NCBI RefSeq assembly: GCF_023061285.1
Contig: NZ_JAKGAM010000014.1
Span: 1 to 64,000 of the forward strand
Origin: Chromohalobacter nigrandesensis
Lineage (GTDB): Bacteria > Pseudomonadota > Gammaproteobacteria > Pseudomonadales > Halomonadaceae
Direction: 5' to 3'
DNA: 64,000 nt
Shown: piece by piece, positions 20,519 to 29,655 of the stretch
Layout of the letters: every line of letters begins with the position of its first letter
Position numbering within the stretch: position 1 is the stretch's first letter
Program-made: the position numbers and the translations under genes
The notes under the pieces: generated by a model
What the model was told of the DNA's origin: nothing
Seen by the model: the letters and a program-made list of their open reading frames with translations, nothing else
Databases searched by the model: none

Positions 20519-21184
20519 GTGGAATTACTGCAATACTTTCTCGATAATCTCGAGTTGCTGGGGACCCTTACCCTCGAACACATCAGTCTGGTGGGTGTTG
20601 CGGTGGGTATCGCCACACTAACCGGCGTCCCCATCGGCATTGCCATCACCAAGAACGAGCGCGTCGCCAAGAGCGTGCTGTATATCGCCTCGATCATCGT
20701 GACGATTCCCTCCATCGCGCTGTTCGGGATCATGATTCCGATCCTCTCGATCATTGGCCAAGGCATCGGTTACCTGCCGGCGGTCATCGCGGTCTTGCTC
20801 TACTCGCAGTTGCCGATCATCCGCAACACCTACACCGCCATCAACAATGTCGACCCGGCCCTGCGCGAGGCCGCGCGCGGCGTCGGCATGAGCCAGAATC
20901 AGCGCCTGCGCATGGTCGAGATTCCGCTCGCCGTGCCGGTGATCATGGCCGGTGTACGTACCGCCGTGGTGCTCAACATCGGCGTCATGGCGATCGCCGC
21001 CTATATCGGCGCCGGCGGGCTCGGCACGCTCATCAGCCGCGGTATCTCCCAGTCCGATCCGCGTCAACTGATCCTCGGCGCCGTGGCCGTCAGTGTGCTG
21101 GCGATCATCGTCGACTATGCGCTGCTGGCCCTGCAGAAACGCCTGACCCCCAAGGGCATGGAACGCGAAGCCGCTGCGACCTGA
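20519..21184 (+). CDS. Osmoprotectant-type ABC transporter permease 1 (OpuC/YehW-like)
   Basis: 221 residues with five to six membrane spans. The coupling segment of binding-protein-dependent permeases is visible (NNVDPALREAARGVGMSQNQ), as is VMAIAAYIGAGGLGTLISRG. The GTG at 20519 is preferred to the one at 20513 because GAGGT lies eight bases before it. It is the first gene of a permease-ATPase-permease-receptor operon, the OpuC arrangement used for betaine, choline or related zwitterions. Confidence 0.9.
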   Translation: MELLQYFLDNLELLGTLTLEHISLVGVAVGIATLTGVPIGIAITKNERVAKSVLYIASIIVTIPSIALFGIMIPILSIIGQGIGYLPAVIAVLLYSQLPIIRNTYTAINNVDPALREAARGVGMSQNQRLRMVEIPLAVPVIMAGVRTAVVLNIGVMAIAAYIGAGGLGTLISRGISQSDPRQLILGAVAVSVLAIIVDYALLALQKRLTPKGMEREAAAT

Positions 21185-21246
21185 GCCGTTACCCACGGCA
21201 TTCTCTGTCGACTTGCAAAGGCTGCCGACCCGACAAGGATAACTTC

Positions 21247-22428
21247 ATGATTCGACTCGACAACTTGACCAAGGTCTTCGATACGCCCAAGGGCGCAGTG
21301 ACCGCCGCCGACCACATCAGCATGGAAGTCCCCAGCGGCGAGATCTGCATCCTGCTCGGCCCCTCGGGCTGCGGCAAGACCACCACGCTGAAGATGATCA
21401 ACCGCATCGTCCGGCCGACCTCGGGCAAGGTATTCATCAATGGCGAGGACACCTCCAGCCTCGACACTCAGGATCTACGCCGCAACATCGGCTACGTGAT
21501 CCAGCAGATCGGTCTGTTCCCCAACATGACCATCGAGGAAAACATCACCGTGGTGCCCAAACTCCTGGGCTGGGACAAGGCCAAGTACCGCGAGCGTGCC
21601 CGGGAAATGATGCGCATGATCGCCATGGAGCCGGATGCCTTTCTCAAGCGCTATCCCAGCGAGCTCTCCGGCGGACAGCAACAGCGCATCGGCGTGGCGC
21701 GGGCACTGGCCGCCGACCCACCGGTGATGTTGATGGACGAGCCCTTCGGTGCCATCGACCCGATCAACCGCGCGGTGATTCAGGACGAGTTCCTGAAAAT
21801 GCAGCAGGAACTGAACAAGACCATCATGTTCGTCAGTCACGACATCGACGAGGCGATCAAAATGGGCGACCGCATCGCCATCTTTCGTGAGGGCAAGCTG
21901 GTCCAGTATTCGGAACCCGATGAGCTGCTCGCCGCGCCCAAGAACGACTTCGTCGAGTCTTTCCTCGGCGAGGACCGCGCACTGAAGCGCCTCAATCTGG
22001 TCAAGATCCGCGATCTGGCCAGCGAAGAAATCGGCCTGGTCCGCCCGGACGACACGCTGGCCACCGCCCTCCAGCGCATCGAGTCTTACGGCTACGTGAA
22101 CAGCATCGTGATGGTCAACGACAAGCGCCAGCCGGTGGGTATCATCAACGCCGCCGTAGCCCGCACCACCCATGGGCACTGCCGCGACCATTACCAAAGC
22201 GTGCCGGTGGTGGTCACCCTCGACGACGACCTGCGCAAGGTCGCCTCGCTGATGTTCGCCCATGACATGACGTGGGTGCCCTGCGTCGACGACGACGGGC
22301 GAATCGTCGGTCAGATCACCCAGCGGGCGATCACCCATCATCTGGGCTCGCGCTATCGTGCCCACTCCAAGGGCGAGGATAACGCCAAAGCCGCCGAGGC
22401 TTCTCCCTCACCGGCCATCAAGGAGTAA
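21247..22428 (+). CDS. Osmoprotectant-type ABC transporter ATPase with CBS domains
   Basis: 393 residues. Residues 1-250 form an ABC ATPase: Walker A GPSGCGKTT, signature LSGGQQQRIGVARAL, Walker B VMLMDEPFGAID and the H-loop VSHDIDEA. The remainder contains paired CBS domains, which in OpuA-type transporters sense ionic strength and switch transport on. Spacing to the next permease is three bases. This is the motor of the importer. Confidence 0.94.
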   Translation: MIRLDNLTKVFDTPKGAVTAADHISMEVPSGEICILLGPSGCGKTTTLKMINRIVRPTSGKVFINGEDTSSLDTQDLRRNIGYVIQQIGLFPNMTIEENITVVPKLLGWDKAKYRERAREMMRMIAMEPDAFLKRYPSELSGGQQQRIGVARALAADPPVMLMDEPFGAIDPINRAVIQDEFLKMQQELNKTIMFVSHDIDEAIKMGDRIAIFREGKLVQYSEPDELLAAPKNDFVESFLGEDRALKRLNLVKIRDLASEEIGLVRPDDTLATALQRIESYGYVNSIVMVNDKRQPVGIINAAVARTTHGHCRDHYQSVPVVVTLDDDLRKVASLMFAHDMTWVPCVDDDGRIVGQITQRAITHHLGSRYRAHSKGEDNAKAAEASPSPAIKE

Positions 22429-22431
22429 ACC

Positions 22432-23163
22432 ATGCCGACGCTGAACCTCGCTGGCGCCGGTCGTTTGCTGGTGCTGGTGGCCGTCTTTCTAGCCGGCATC
22501 TGGAGCCAGTCCAGCGGCATGATCGACGACTTCATCTTTTATCTGCCCGACGTCCACTATCTCGTCGTGCAGCACCTGTGGCTAACGCTAATGTCCGGGG
22601 GCCTGGCGATTGTCGTCGCCATTCCACTGGGAATTCTATTGTCGCGCCCCAGCATGGCGCGCGTCGCCGAATCCATGATGCAGGTGCTCAACGTCGGCAC
22701 CACCATTCCCACGCTGGCCGTGCTGGCGCTGTCGATGAGCTTTCTCGGCATCGGCACCGTGCCGGCGGTGTTCGGGCTGTTCGTCGCCACACTGCTGCCC
22801 ATTGCCCGCAATACCTACACGGGACTCAAGGGCGTCAACCCGGCGCTGAAGGAAGCGGCAGCGGGTATCGGCATGTCACCCACTCAGCGGCTATTGCGCG
22901 TCGAACTGCCCAACGCCCTGTACGTGATCTTCGCCGGCATCCGCACCGCGCTGGCGATCAATATCGGCACCGTGCCGCTGGCCTTTCTGATCGGCGCAGG
23001 CGGCTTGGGCGAACTGATATTCACCGGCATCGACCTCTACGACCCGGTGATGATGCTCTCCGGCGCCATTCCCACAGCCTTGCTGGCGGTCGTGGTCGAT
23101 ATGCTCATCGCCATCACCGCTTTTCTGCTGGTACCGCGCGGGGTCAACCCATCCCGCGCCTGA
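22432..23163 (+). CDS. Osmoprotectant-type ABC transporter permease 2
   Basis: 243 residues with about six membrane spans; the coupling segment is KGVNPALKEAAAGIGMSPTQ, and the second conserved stretch is LAFLIGAGGLGELIFTGID. It pairs with the permease at 20519. An N-terminal extension of about 45 residues adds one hydrophobic segment not present in its partner. Confidence 0.9.
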   Translation: MPTLNLAGAGRLLVLVAVFLAGIWSQSSGMIDDFIFYLPDVHYLVVQHLWLTLMSGGLAIVVAIPLGILLSRPSMARVAESMMQVLNVGTTIPTLAVLALSMSFLGIGTVPAVFGLFVATLLPIARNTYTGLKGVNPALKEAAAGIGMSPTQRLLRVELPNALYVIFAGIRTALAINIGTVPLAFLIGAGGLGELIFTGIDLYDPVMMLSGAIPTALLAVVVDMLIAITAFLLVPRGVNPSRA

Positions 23164-23223
23164 CGACGCAGCAACATTCAGAACACACGACAAGATCCTT
23201 CACAACAAATCAGGAGTGACGCT

Positions 23224-24108
23224 ATGAAAACCTTGATGACCCTACTCACCGGCGCGGCACTGGCCGGCAGCCTGGCCACTGCCCAAGCCGAGGAGATCGT
23301 GGTCGGCGGCAAGAACTTCACCGAGCAACAGATCCTTTCCAGCATGACCACTCAGTACCTGGAAGGACTCGGCTATGACGTCGAAAAACGCGCCGGGATG
23401 GGCTCCGCCGTACTGCGCCAGGCGCAGGAAAACGGCCAGATCGACCTCTACTGGGAGTACACCGGAACCTCGCTGATCAACTACAACGACGAATCCGCCC
23501 AAGGATTGACCATCGACGAGACCTACCAGAAGGTCAAAGAGCTGGACGCCGAAAAAGGCTTGGTATGGCTCGAGCCCTCCGACGCCAACAACACCTACTC
23601 CTTGGCCATGCGGGAGGAAAGCGTCGAGAAGACCGGCATCACCTCGCTCAGCGACTTGGCCGAAGCGGTCAACGACGAGCAAGGGCTGACCTTCGCCATG
23701 AATGCCGAATTCTATGCCCGCGAGGATGGCTGGCGCCCGCTGCAACAGGCTTATGACTTCCGTGCCAGCCGTGGCGACGTCAAGCGCATGGATTCCGGCC
23801 TCGTCTATCAGGCACTGCGCGACGAGCAGGTCGACGTGGGGCTGGTGTTCGCCACCGATGGCCGCATCCCCGCTTTCGACTTCCAGGTTCTCGAGGACGA
23901 TCAGAACTTCTTCCCGGCCTACGCGCTAACCCCCGTCGTTCGCGAAGACACCCTGGAAGCCAACCCGAAGTTGGACGACCAGATGAACAAGCTCTCCGCG
24001 CTACTCGATAACGACACCATGTCTACCCTCAACGCCCAAGTCGATGTCGACAAGACGTCCATCGAGCGGGTCGCCGAAAACTTCCTCAAGGAACACGACC
24101 TGCTGTGA
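23224..24108 (+). CDS. Osmoprotectant-type ABC transporter substrate-binding protein
   Basis: 294 residues with a signal peptide (LMTLLTGAALAGSLATAQA). The family motifs VGGKNFTEQQILSS, LRQAQENGQIDLYWEYTG and EPSDANNTYSLAMREE match those of the orphan receptor at 6102 almost word for word, so the two are recent paralogues within this genome. It is the receptor of the operon starting at 20519. A terminator follows, then two enzymes. Confidence 0.93.
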   Translation: MKTLMTLLTGAALAGSLATAQAEEIVVGGKNFTEQQILSSMTTQYLEGLGYDVEKRAGMGSAVLRQAQENGQIDLYWEYTGTSLINYNDESAQGLTIDETYQKVKELDAEKGLVWLEPSDANNTYSLAMREESVEKTGITSLSDLAEAVNDEQGLTFAMNAEFYAREDGWRPLQQAYDFRASRGDVKRMDSGLVYQALRDEQVDVGLVFATDGRIPAFDFQVLEDDQNFFPAYALTPVVREDTLEANPKLDDQMNKLSALLDNDTMSTLNAQVDVDKTSIERVAENFLKEHDLL

Positions 24109-24150
24109 TCGGCGCCTGAGAGGCCACGCCCCACCGTGCTAGATCACCAC

Positions 24151-24178
24151 GAAGGCCGCTCCGCGCGGCCTTCTTTTA
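24151..24178 (+). terminator. Terminator after the binding-protein gene
   Basis: A hairpin GAAGGCCGC / GCGGCCTTC is followed by a short T run. It would separate or attenuate expression of the two enzyme genes downstream from the transporter. Confidence 0.75.
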
Positions 24179-24223
24179 CGCCCCTCGTGTCTTCATCAAC
24201 CATCTGCCTTTGAGGCCACCGCC

Positions 24224-25543
24224 ATGCACGACCACACTCCCCTCGACTGGATGCATGGGTTCGATCTTTCGAGCCTCGACGATGAAGCGCTTCATCAGGC
24301 CAAGCGCTGCCTGCTGGATTTGTTGGGCGTGGCGGCCGGCGCCACCCGCACGCCGCTTGCCGACAAAGCCGCGCGTTTCGCGATCTCCCAACACGGAGGT
24401 GAGTGCCCGTTGCTGTTCGCCGCCGGCCAGGCCTCGCCCACCGGCGTCGCCCTGCACGGGGCCTGGCTGATCGATGCGCTCGACGCCCACGACGGCCAGG
24501 TGCTGACCAAGGGGCATGCCGGCGTGGCCCTGCTGCCCGGCTTGCTGGCGCTGCCCGAGGTCAACGGACTTTCAGGGCGCGACTTCCTTGCCCTGCTCGC
24601 TTATGGCTACGAAATCGCCACCCGCGCGGGGATCGCCGTGCACGCTACCAGCCCGGATTATCACACCTCCGGCGCCTGGAACGCCCTGGGCGTCGCCGCC
24701 GTGGCCGCGCGCCTGCGCGGGGCGGATGTCGAGACGCTGCATCATGCCCTCGGCATCGCCGAATTCTACGGCCCACGCAGCCAGATGATGCGCTGCATCG
24801 ATCATCCCACGATGCTCAAGGACGGCTCCGGCTGGGGCGCGATGACCGGTATCTCGGCGGCGCTGCTGGCCGAAGACGGCTTCACCGGCGCCCCGGCGTT
24901 GACTGTCACCGCCCCGAACGTAGCCGCTATCTGGCAGGACCTGGGCCAGCGCTGGTATCTCCACGAGCAGTACTTCAAGGCCTACCCGGTCTGCCGCTGG
25001 GCCCAGCCCGCGGTGGAAGCCGTGCTGTCACTGCCCGCCGAGAAACGCGACCCTGCTGCCATCGCGCGCATCGAGATCGTCACCTTCCACGAAGGCAAAC
25101 GCCTGCACGTGACGCACCCGACGACCACCGAGCAGGCCCAGTACAGCCTGCCCTGGCCCGTCGCCTGCGCCCTGGGCCGAGGCACCGTGGATGTCGCGGG
25201 CGTCAGCGATGAACTCGACGCCCCGGACCTCAAGGCCCTGGCCAGCAAGGTGGAAATCCACGAGGATGACACCTTCAATGCGCGCTTTCCCGCCGAGCGC
25301 TGGGCGCGCGCCCGGCTTCATCTCGACAGCGGCGAGATCATCGAAAGTGTCGACTTCGAGGCGCGCGGCAACCCCGATCGCCCGCTTTCGGACGCCGAGA
25401 TATTCGCCAAGTACTGGGCGCTGGCCGAGCCCGTATTGGGCGAGCGCGCGGCCCGGCTGCACGACGTGGTGATGAGCCTCGAGACACGCCCCGCGAGCGA
25501 TCTTCTCGCCCTACTCGGCGCCCCCACATTTTCCAGACAATAG
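24224..25543 (+). CDS. MmgE/PrpD family protein
   Basis: 439 residues. The family N-terminal segment (RCLLDLLGVAAGA), the internal GAWLIDALDAHDG, the YHTSGAWNALGVAAVAARL motif and the SQMMRCIDHPTMLKDG segment place it in MmgE/PrpD. Members include 2-methylcitrate dehydratase and immune-responsive gene 1 (cis-aconitate decarboxylase), but many are of unknown activity, and neither methylcitrate-cycle gene is nearby. It is followed 12 bases later by amidase 2, so the two are likely translated from one message. It probably dehydrates or decarboxylates an acid released from the imported compound; that is a guess. Confidence 0.88.
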   Translation: MHDHTPLDWMHGFDLSSLDDEALHQAKRCLLDLLGVAAGATRTPLADKAARFAISQHGGECPLLFAAGQASPTGVALHGAWLIDALDAHDGQVLTKGHAGVALLPGLLALPEVNGLSGRDFLALLAYGYEIATRAGIAVHATSPDYHTSGAWNALGVAAVAARLRGADVETLHHALGIAEFYGPRSQMMRCIDHPTMLKDGSGWGAMTGISAALLAEDGFTGAPALTVTAPNVAAIWQDLGQRWYLHEQYFKAYPVCRWAQPAVEAVLSLPAEKRDPAAIARIEIVTFHEGKRLHVTHPTTTEQAQYSLPWPVACALGRGTVDVAGVSDELDAPDLKALASKVEIHEDDTFNARFPAERWARARLHLDSGEIIESVDFEARGNPDRPLSDAEIFAKYWALAEPVLGERAARLHDVVMSLETRPASDLLALLGAPTFSRQ

Positions 25544-25555
25544 CGAGACGCCACC

Positions 25556-26398
25556 ATGCACTACCAGGATCACCTTCGCGTCGGCGCCGCGCAGATCAAC
25601 GCCACCCTCGGCGATGTCGACGCCAACCTTGAGCGCCACCGCGAACGGATCGCCGAGGCCCACCAACGCGGGCTCGAGCTGCTGGCCTTTCCCGAGCTTT
25701 CGCTGAGCGGCTACGGCCTAGGCAACCGGGTGATCGACGTGGCCTGCCCCGCCCATGACCCGCGCCTGGCCGACCTCGCCCAAGAAGCCGGTGAGATGCA
25801 AGTGGTGGTCGGTTTCGTCGAGGAAGCGAGCCCCGGCGAGTACTACAACGCCCTGGCGATTCTCCAGCACGGCAAGCTCCAGGCCGTGCACCGCAAGCTC
25901 AACCTGCCCACCTACGGCGGCCTGGAAGAAGGCAAGCTGTTCACGCATGGCAACAAGCTGACGCACCTCGCGGTGCGCCCCGGCTGGTCGGCGACCTCGC
26001 TGATCTGCGCCGACCTGTGGAACCCCGGGCTGGTACACGCCGCCCTGCTGGACCGGCCCACGGTGCTGTGCGCGCCGATCAACTCGGCCTCGGGCATCGT
26101 CAGCGACGACTTCTCCAACGAGCGCAACTGGCCCCTCAACCTGCAGTTCTACGCCATGACCTACGGCACGCCCGTGATCATGGCCAACCGCTTCGGCCCC
26201 GAAGACGACAGCCACTTCTGGGGCGGCTCGCGCATTCTCGGCCCACAAGGCGACACCCTAGCCGTGGCCGACGATCGCGAGACGCTGATCGACGCGACCC
26301 TGTCACGCAATGACATCGCCCGCGCCCGCTTCGAACTGCCCACCCACCGCAACGCCGACACGCCGCTGGTGCGCGAATTGATGGAAGGCTACCGCTGA
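25556..26398 (+). CDS. Nitrilase-superfamily carbon-nitrogen hydrolase (amidase) 2
   Basis: 280 residues with the full catalytic triad Glu47 (FPELSLSGYGLG), Lys114 (HRKLNLPTYGG) and Cys151 (ICADLWNPG). It is clearly a paralogue of the amidase at 19400-20260: the regions around all three catalytic residues are nearly identical. The two copies bracket the OpuC-type transporter, implying that the imported zwitterion carries an amide or similar C-N bond, or that two related substrates are processed. Confidence 0.9.
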   Translation: MHYQDHLRVGAAQINATLGDVDANLERHRERIAEAHQRGLELLAFPELSLSGYGLGNRVIDVACPAHDPRLADLAQEAGEMQVVVGFVEEASPGEYYNALAILQHGKLQAVHRKLNLPTYGGLEEGKLFTHGNKLTHLAVRPGWSATSLICADLWNPGLVHAALLDRPTVLCAPINSASGIVSDDFSNERNWPLNLQFYAMTYGTPVIMANRFGPEDDSHFWGGSRILGPQGDTLAVADDRETLIDATLSRNDIARARFELPTHRNADTPLVRELMEGYR

Positions 26399-26415
26399 AC
26401 CAGGCCCCAAACGAC

Positions 26416-26447
26416 ACTCGGCGCCTCCCAAGGGAAGGCGCCGAGTT
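26416..26447. terminator. Bidirectional terminator between convergent genes
   Basis: A long inverted repeat (ACTCGGCGCCT and AGGCGCCGAGT arms) sits between amidase 2 and the convergent PEBP gene. T runs are weak on both sides. Confidence 0.65.
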
Positions 26448-26482
26448 CAGAGTGCAGCAATTTTCAATCTGTCGAGAGCTGC

Positions 26483-26959
26483 TTAGTCGCGGCGATACGT
26501 CCCCACCAACCGGCTCATGCCGAGAATATGCGGCTCCAGCTCGTTGAGAAGCTCCGGCTGCGTCAGCCCCTCAGGCAACTCGGTGAGGGTATCCAGCGCC
26601 AGCACCCAGAAATAATACTGATGCGGCCCGTGGCCCTGCGGCGGCATGGGGCCACCGTAACCGACGGCGCCGCCATCGTTTAGACCGGCGGAGCCCACCC
26701 TCGTGCTCTCTTCCAGCGACGTGACATCCGCCGGCAGGTTGTAAAGCAGCCAATGGACGTAACCATAGCTGCCATCCTTGACCAACGGCGCATCCGGATC
26801 GTGGCAGATCACCGCAAAGCCTTTGGTCCCCTCCGGCGCATCCTTCCAGCTCAAGGCCGGCGAGACATCATCACCCTCCGCCGAATGCCGCGTGGGAATC
26901 GCGCCATTCGGCGTAAAGGCGGGGCTTTCGACGTGCATGCTGGACGGTGCAAAAGGCAT
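26483..26959 (-). CDS. YbhB/YbcL family PEBP-like protein
   Basis: 158 residues from the ATG at 26959 (GGGAGG upstream). The phosphatidylethanolamine-binding-protein fold of bacteria is marked by FTPNGAIPTRHSAEGDD, PALSWKDAPEGTKGFAVICH, DPDAP and the later YGGPMPPQGHGPHQYYFWVLALD. The E. coli homologues have no settled function. A truncated second copy of the 5' half of this gene and its leader lies at 29168-29473. Confidence 0.92.
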   Translation of the reverse strand: MPFAPSSMHVESPAFTPNGAIPTRHSAEGDDVSPALSWKDAPEGTKGFAVICHDPDAPLVKDGSYGYVHWLLYNLPADVTSLEESTRVGSAGLNDGGAVGYGGPMPPQGHGPHQYYFWVLALDTLTELPEGLTQPELLNELEPHILGMSRLVGTYRRD

Positions 26960-27060
26960 GGAGGCCTCCCTGAAAGCGAGATGAATCAATAAACGGACCG
27001 GCGCCGTAACGACGCCGACTACCTAGAAGGTGATGGCGACAGTGGAGGATTCAACCCTCC
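26755..27060 (-). repeat. Imperfect direct repeat A, copy 1 (5' half of the PEBP gene and its leader)
   Basis: These 306 bases recur at 29168-29473 with scattered differences. They cover about 70 codons of the PEBP gene and about 100 bases upstream, ending in GTGGAGGA...CAACCCTCC. The two copies flank the LysR/EamA pair. Confidence 0.85.
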
Positions 27061-27081
27061 GCGTGACTGGTTGCCAAGGCA

Positions 27082-27981
27082 TTACGCCTGCGACTCGCCC
27101 AGATGAAATCCGCTATTAGCCACTGCCAGCTTGGCTATCCGCTCGACCGATGGAGAGAAAGCAGGAGATAGATAGGTAGCGACGAAAGGCAGAGAAGCAA
27201 ATGCTGGCGAAACTTCCAATGCCTGTAACTGACTGTCGCCAGAAAACAGATCCGGAGGTAGCAATGCAACACCGGCGCCTTCACATGCCAACCTCGCCGT
27301 GACACTCATCGTATTGCAGTAGGTTAGGCGGTCTGGACGAATGTTCTGCATATCAAGCCAGCGAAATTGGTCGGCATACAAACGCGATCCGGGTGAAAGG
27401 CTCAGGATCGACCGCCGAATTAAATTCATGGTTTCCAATGTCGACATTCGTTGCACCAATTCGGAAGATCCCATCCAGGCAATAGACGCATGGCCAAGGC
27501 TGTGCTTAATAACCCGTTCTTGAAGTTGATCATCGGGGACCAAAGCCAGATCTATTGTGCCGTTGCACAACTTATCCCAAGTCTTCTCTGTAATATCGAC
27601 ATCAATATCAAGCTCAATATTCGGCATGGCGCGTTGCACATCTAACGTAAAATCAGCGAGCCACCAGAGCGCTATAGTCTCAGTACATCCTACTCGAATT
27701 CGGCCGGTGGCCTCTTCACCACCCTCGAAAAACAATGACAGTTCGTCGCGCAAGGCGAGAATACGCTCTGCGTATCCGATCAGTTCGCGACCAGCAGCAG
27801 TAAGAGTAACCGGTCGCTTTCCGCGCTGGAACACAACGCTGCCAATACGTTCCTCCATGTCGGCGATACGCATGGAAATATTGGGTTGTGTCGTATTGAG
27901 CCTTTCCGCAGCTGCACCGTAAGAACCAAGCCTATAGATCCAATAGGCCGTCTCAAGATGCCGGAATTCGAGTCGCATCAT
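27082..27981 (-). CDS. LysR-family transcriptional regulator
   Basis: About 299 residues. The winged helix-turn-helix spans residues 1-65 (FRHLETAYWIYRLGSYGAAAE and NTTQPNISMRIADMEERIG), followed by the LysR effector domain with the MPNIELDIDVDI strand. Several in-frame starts (GTG 27987, ATG 27981, ATG 27978) follow GGAG; ATG 27981 is the compromise. It is transcribed divergently from an EamA exporter, the usual LysR-target arrangement. The pair is AT-richer than the chromosome on either side. Confidence 0.9.
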   Translation of the reverse strand: MMRLEFRHLETAYWIYRLGSYGAAAERLNTTQPNISMRIADMEERIGSVVFQRGKRPVTLTAAGRELIGYAERILALRDELSLFFEGGEEATGRIRVGCTETIALWWLADFTLDVQRAMPNIELDIDVDITEKTWDKLCNGTIDLALVPDDQLQERVIKHSLGHASIAWMGSSELVQRMSTLETMNLIRRSILSLSPGSRLYADQFRWLDMQNIRPDRLTYCNTMSVTARLACEGAGVALLPPDLFSGDSQLQALEVSPAFASLPFVATYLSPAFSPSVERIAKLAVANSGFHLGESQA

Positions 27982-28209
27982 TATCACTTATCTCCGCGTA
28001 TCAAAAAGCCTGATTTCCATATGCTCCAACGAGAGTATATAATTAGATATAATTAATACGATGATAGCAATATACATATCTCAGTTAAAGCTGATGCCGT
28101 GATCGTAAAAACTGGATTCGAGCGACCTGAACGCGGGATTCACTTGCCCACCGCTCCGCAGCGATCATTTCGAGCCTGATAGAGTAACTAAAGGACCAGA
28201 AAGGAATAA
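27982..28209. promoter_or_regulatory. AT-rich divergent promoter region, LysR / EamA
   Basis: The 228 bases contain a run of A/T around 28025-28075 (TATAATTAGATATAATTAAT) that could hold -10 elements for both genes. LysR-type sites (T-N11-A) can be found but not uniquely placed by eye. Confidence 0.45.
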
Positions 28210-29133
28210 ATGATGAATCATCGTAAACTGCTAGCGAGCTCATTTTATCGCTTGATTGGTCGTGGGACTGGTTTCATCTTCGCAGGAGTTATCATCGGAG
28301 GTGGACTATCGTGGCCACTCATGAAAATAGCCCTTGAAAACACCTCCCCTCAAGTGTTTTTGATATGGCGTCTCGTCTTTGCCACTATCAGTGCTTTCGT
28401 ATTGGTAATAATGACTCGTCAGTTTCGTATCCCCGGACGCGAGGTCTGGTTTTCAATCATTTCGGTGGCCTGTCTGCAAATGGGGGCATTCCTCTGGTTG
28501 ATCACAATCGGCGTCACCATGGTTCCGGCCGGACGCGCAGCACTGCTGGCTTATACCAGTCCGATTTGGATGATACCTCTGGCAGTTGTATGGCTGGATG
28601 AAAAACTTGATCGTTCCGTCATTGCAAGTCTAGTTTTCGGGCTTGCCGGTTTGGCGTTTCTTTTTCTCCCGTCCACTCATGTTTTATCTAATACACAAGC
28701 CCTAGTTGGTAACGGCCTACTGTTGCTTGCGGCCGTTGTTTGGGCCTTCCAAATAGCACTTCTGCGACGCTACCCTTCCGGGTGGTCGACATTACAGCTT
28801 CTACCATGGCAACTCTTGGTTGCGACCCTCGGACTGTCATCACTGACAATCGCTTTCAGTGACGTCTCTTTGCTGCAAGGTCTAGATATTCGAAGCCTGT
28901 TGGTGACAACCTACGTCGGTATCGTTTCCACGACCTTCGTCTTTTGGGGTATGTTGCATATTGCCCGAACCATGCCCGCAATTTCTAGTACAATCAGCTT
29001 TCTCGGAATACCGGTGGTTGGCCTATTAAGCTCCGTGTTGCTGTTGTCGGAGAGGCTGGATGTCGGGCTTGTGGTCGGATTTTTACTGATTGCCGTAGCC
29101 GTTCTCATGCAGTCCAAGAGTTCGCGACTTTGA
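28210..29133 (+). CDS. EamA/DMT-family transporter
   Basis: 307 residues with ten predicted membrane helices in two EamA repeats (GGGLSWPLMKIALE, then VVWAFQIALLRRYPSG in the second half). Drug/metabolite exporters of this type move amino acids or small metabolites out of the cell. The start follows AAGGAATAA. Its regulator is the divergent LysR gene; the substrate is not predictable. Confidence 0.9.
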   Translation: MMNHRKLLASSFYRLIGRGTGFIFAGVIIGGGLSWPLMKIALENTSPQVFLIWRLVFATISAFVLVIMTRQFRIPGREVWFSIISVACLQMGAFLWLITIGVTMVPAGRAALLAYTSPIWMIPLAVVWLDEKLDRSVIASLVFGLAGLAFLFLPSTHVLSNTQALVGNGLLLLAAVVWAFQIALLRRYPSGWSTLQLLPWQLLVATLGLSSLTIAFSDVSLLQGLDIRSLLVTTYVGIVSTTFVFWGMLHIARTMPAISSTISFLGIPVVGLLSSVLLLSERLDVGLVVGFLLIAVAVLMQSKSSRL

Positions 29134-29146
29134 TTCCCTTTGCGGC

Positions 29147-29374
29147 TTATAGCGACGGCGTCGACAAATGCATGTAACCGTAGCAGCCATCCTTCACCGG
29201 CTGCATATCCGGATCGTGGCAGATCACCACGAAGCCCTTGGCCTTCGCCGACGCATCCTTCCAGCTCAGGGCCGGGGATACATCATCACCTTCCGCCGAA
29301 TGACGCTTCGGAATCGCCCCATTCGGCGTGAAGGCGGTGCTTTCGACTTGCATGCTGGGCGGTGCAAAAGGCAT
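29147..29374 (-). pseudogene. Truncated YbhB/YbcL PEBP gene (second copy)
   Basis: From the ATG at 29374 the frame reads like the PEBP protein at 26483 for about 70 residues (MPFAPPSMQVESTAFTPNG to VKDGCYGYMH) and then diverges into a short unrelated tail, so the C-terminal half is lost. Identity with the intact copy is high but not perfect, so the duplication is not fresh. The break lies just after the end of the EamA gene. Confidence 0.8.
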
Positions 29375-29473
29375 GAAGGCCTCCCTGAAAGCGAGATGGA
29401 TCAAAAACGGACCGGCGCCGCAACGACGCCGCCTACCTAAAAGGTGATGGCACCGTGGAGGACTCAACCCTCC
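29168..29473 (-). repeat. Imperfect direct repeat A, copy 2
   Basis: The second copy of the 306-base stretch described at 26755-27060, in the same orientation. The segment between the copies is the LysR/EamA pair. Confidence 0.85.
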
Positions 29474-29542
29474 TCAATATTGATAGCGACAGAATTTGAC
29501 TCTTTTATCCAGCAGAGAAAGCGACTATCCCCACCCCATCGA

Positions 29543-29655
29543 TCAACTCAGGCTCGGCACTTTTCCAGCCTTGTATTGCTCAACTGACTTATTCAGCTGT
29601 TCGGCATTGGCAGGGAAACGCAGCAGAAAGACCGTTTCCATCAGGCCATCTACTT
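29543..29655 (-). pseudogene. Remnant of a Phd/YefM-type antitoxin gene (3' end)
   Basis: On the reverse strand a short frame reads LMETVFLLRFPANAEQL followed by NKSVEQYKAGKVPS and a stop at 29543. The pattern METxxLLRxPANAxxLxxSIxQ is the C-terminal signature of YefM/Phd antitoxins. No N-terminal DNA-binding part and no partner toxin is found, so it appears to be a decayed fragment next to the VOC gene. Confidence 0.45.
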
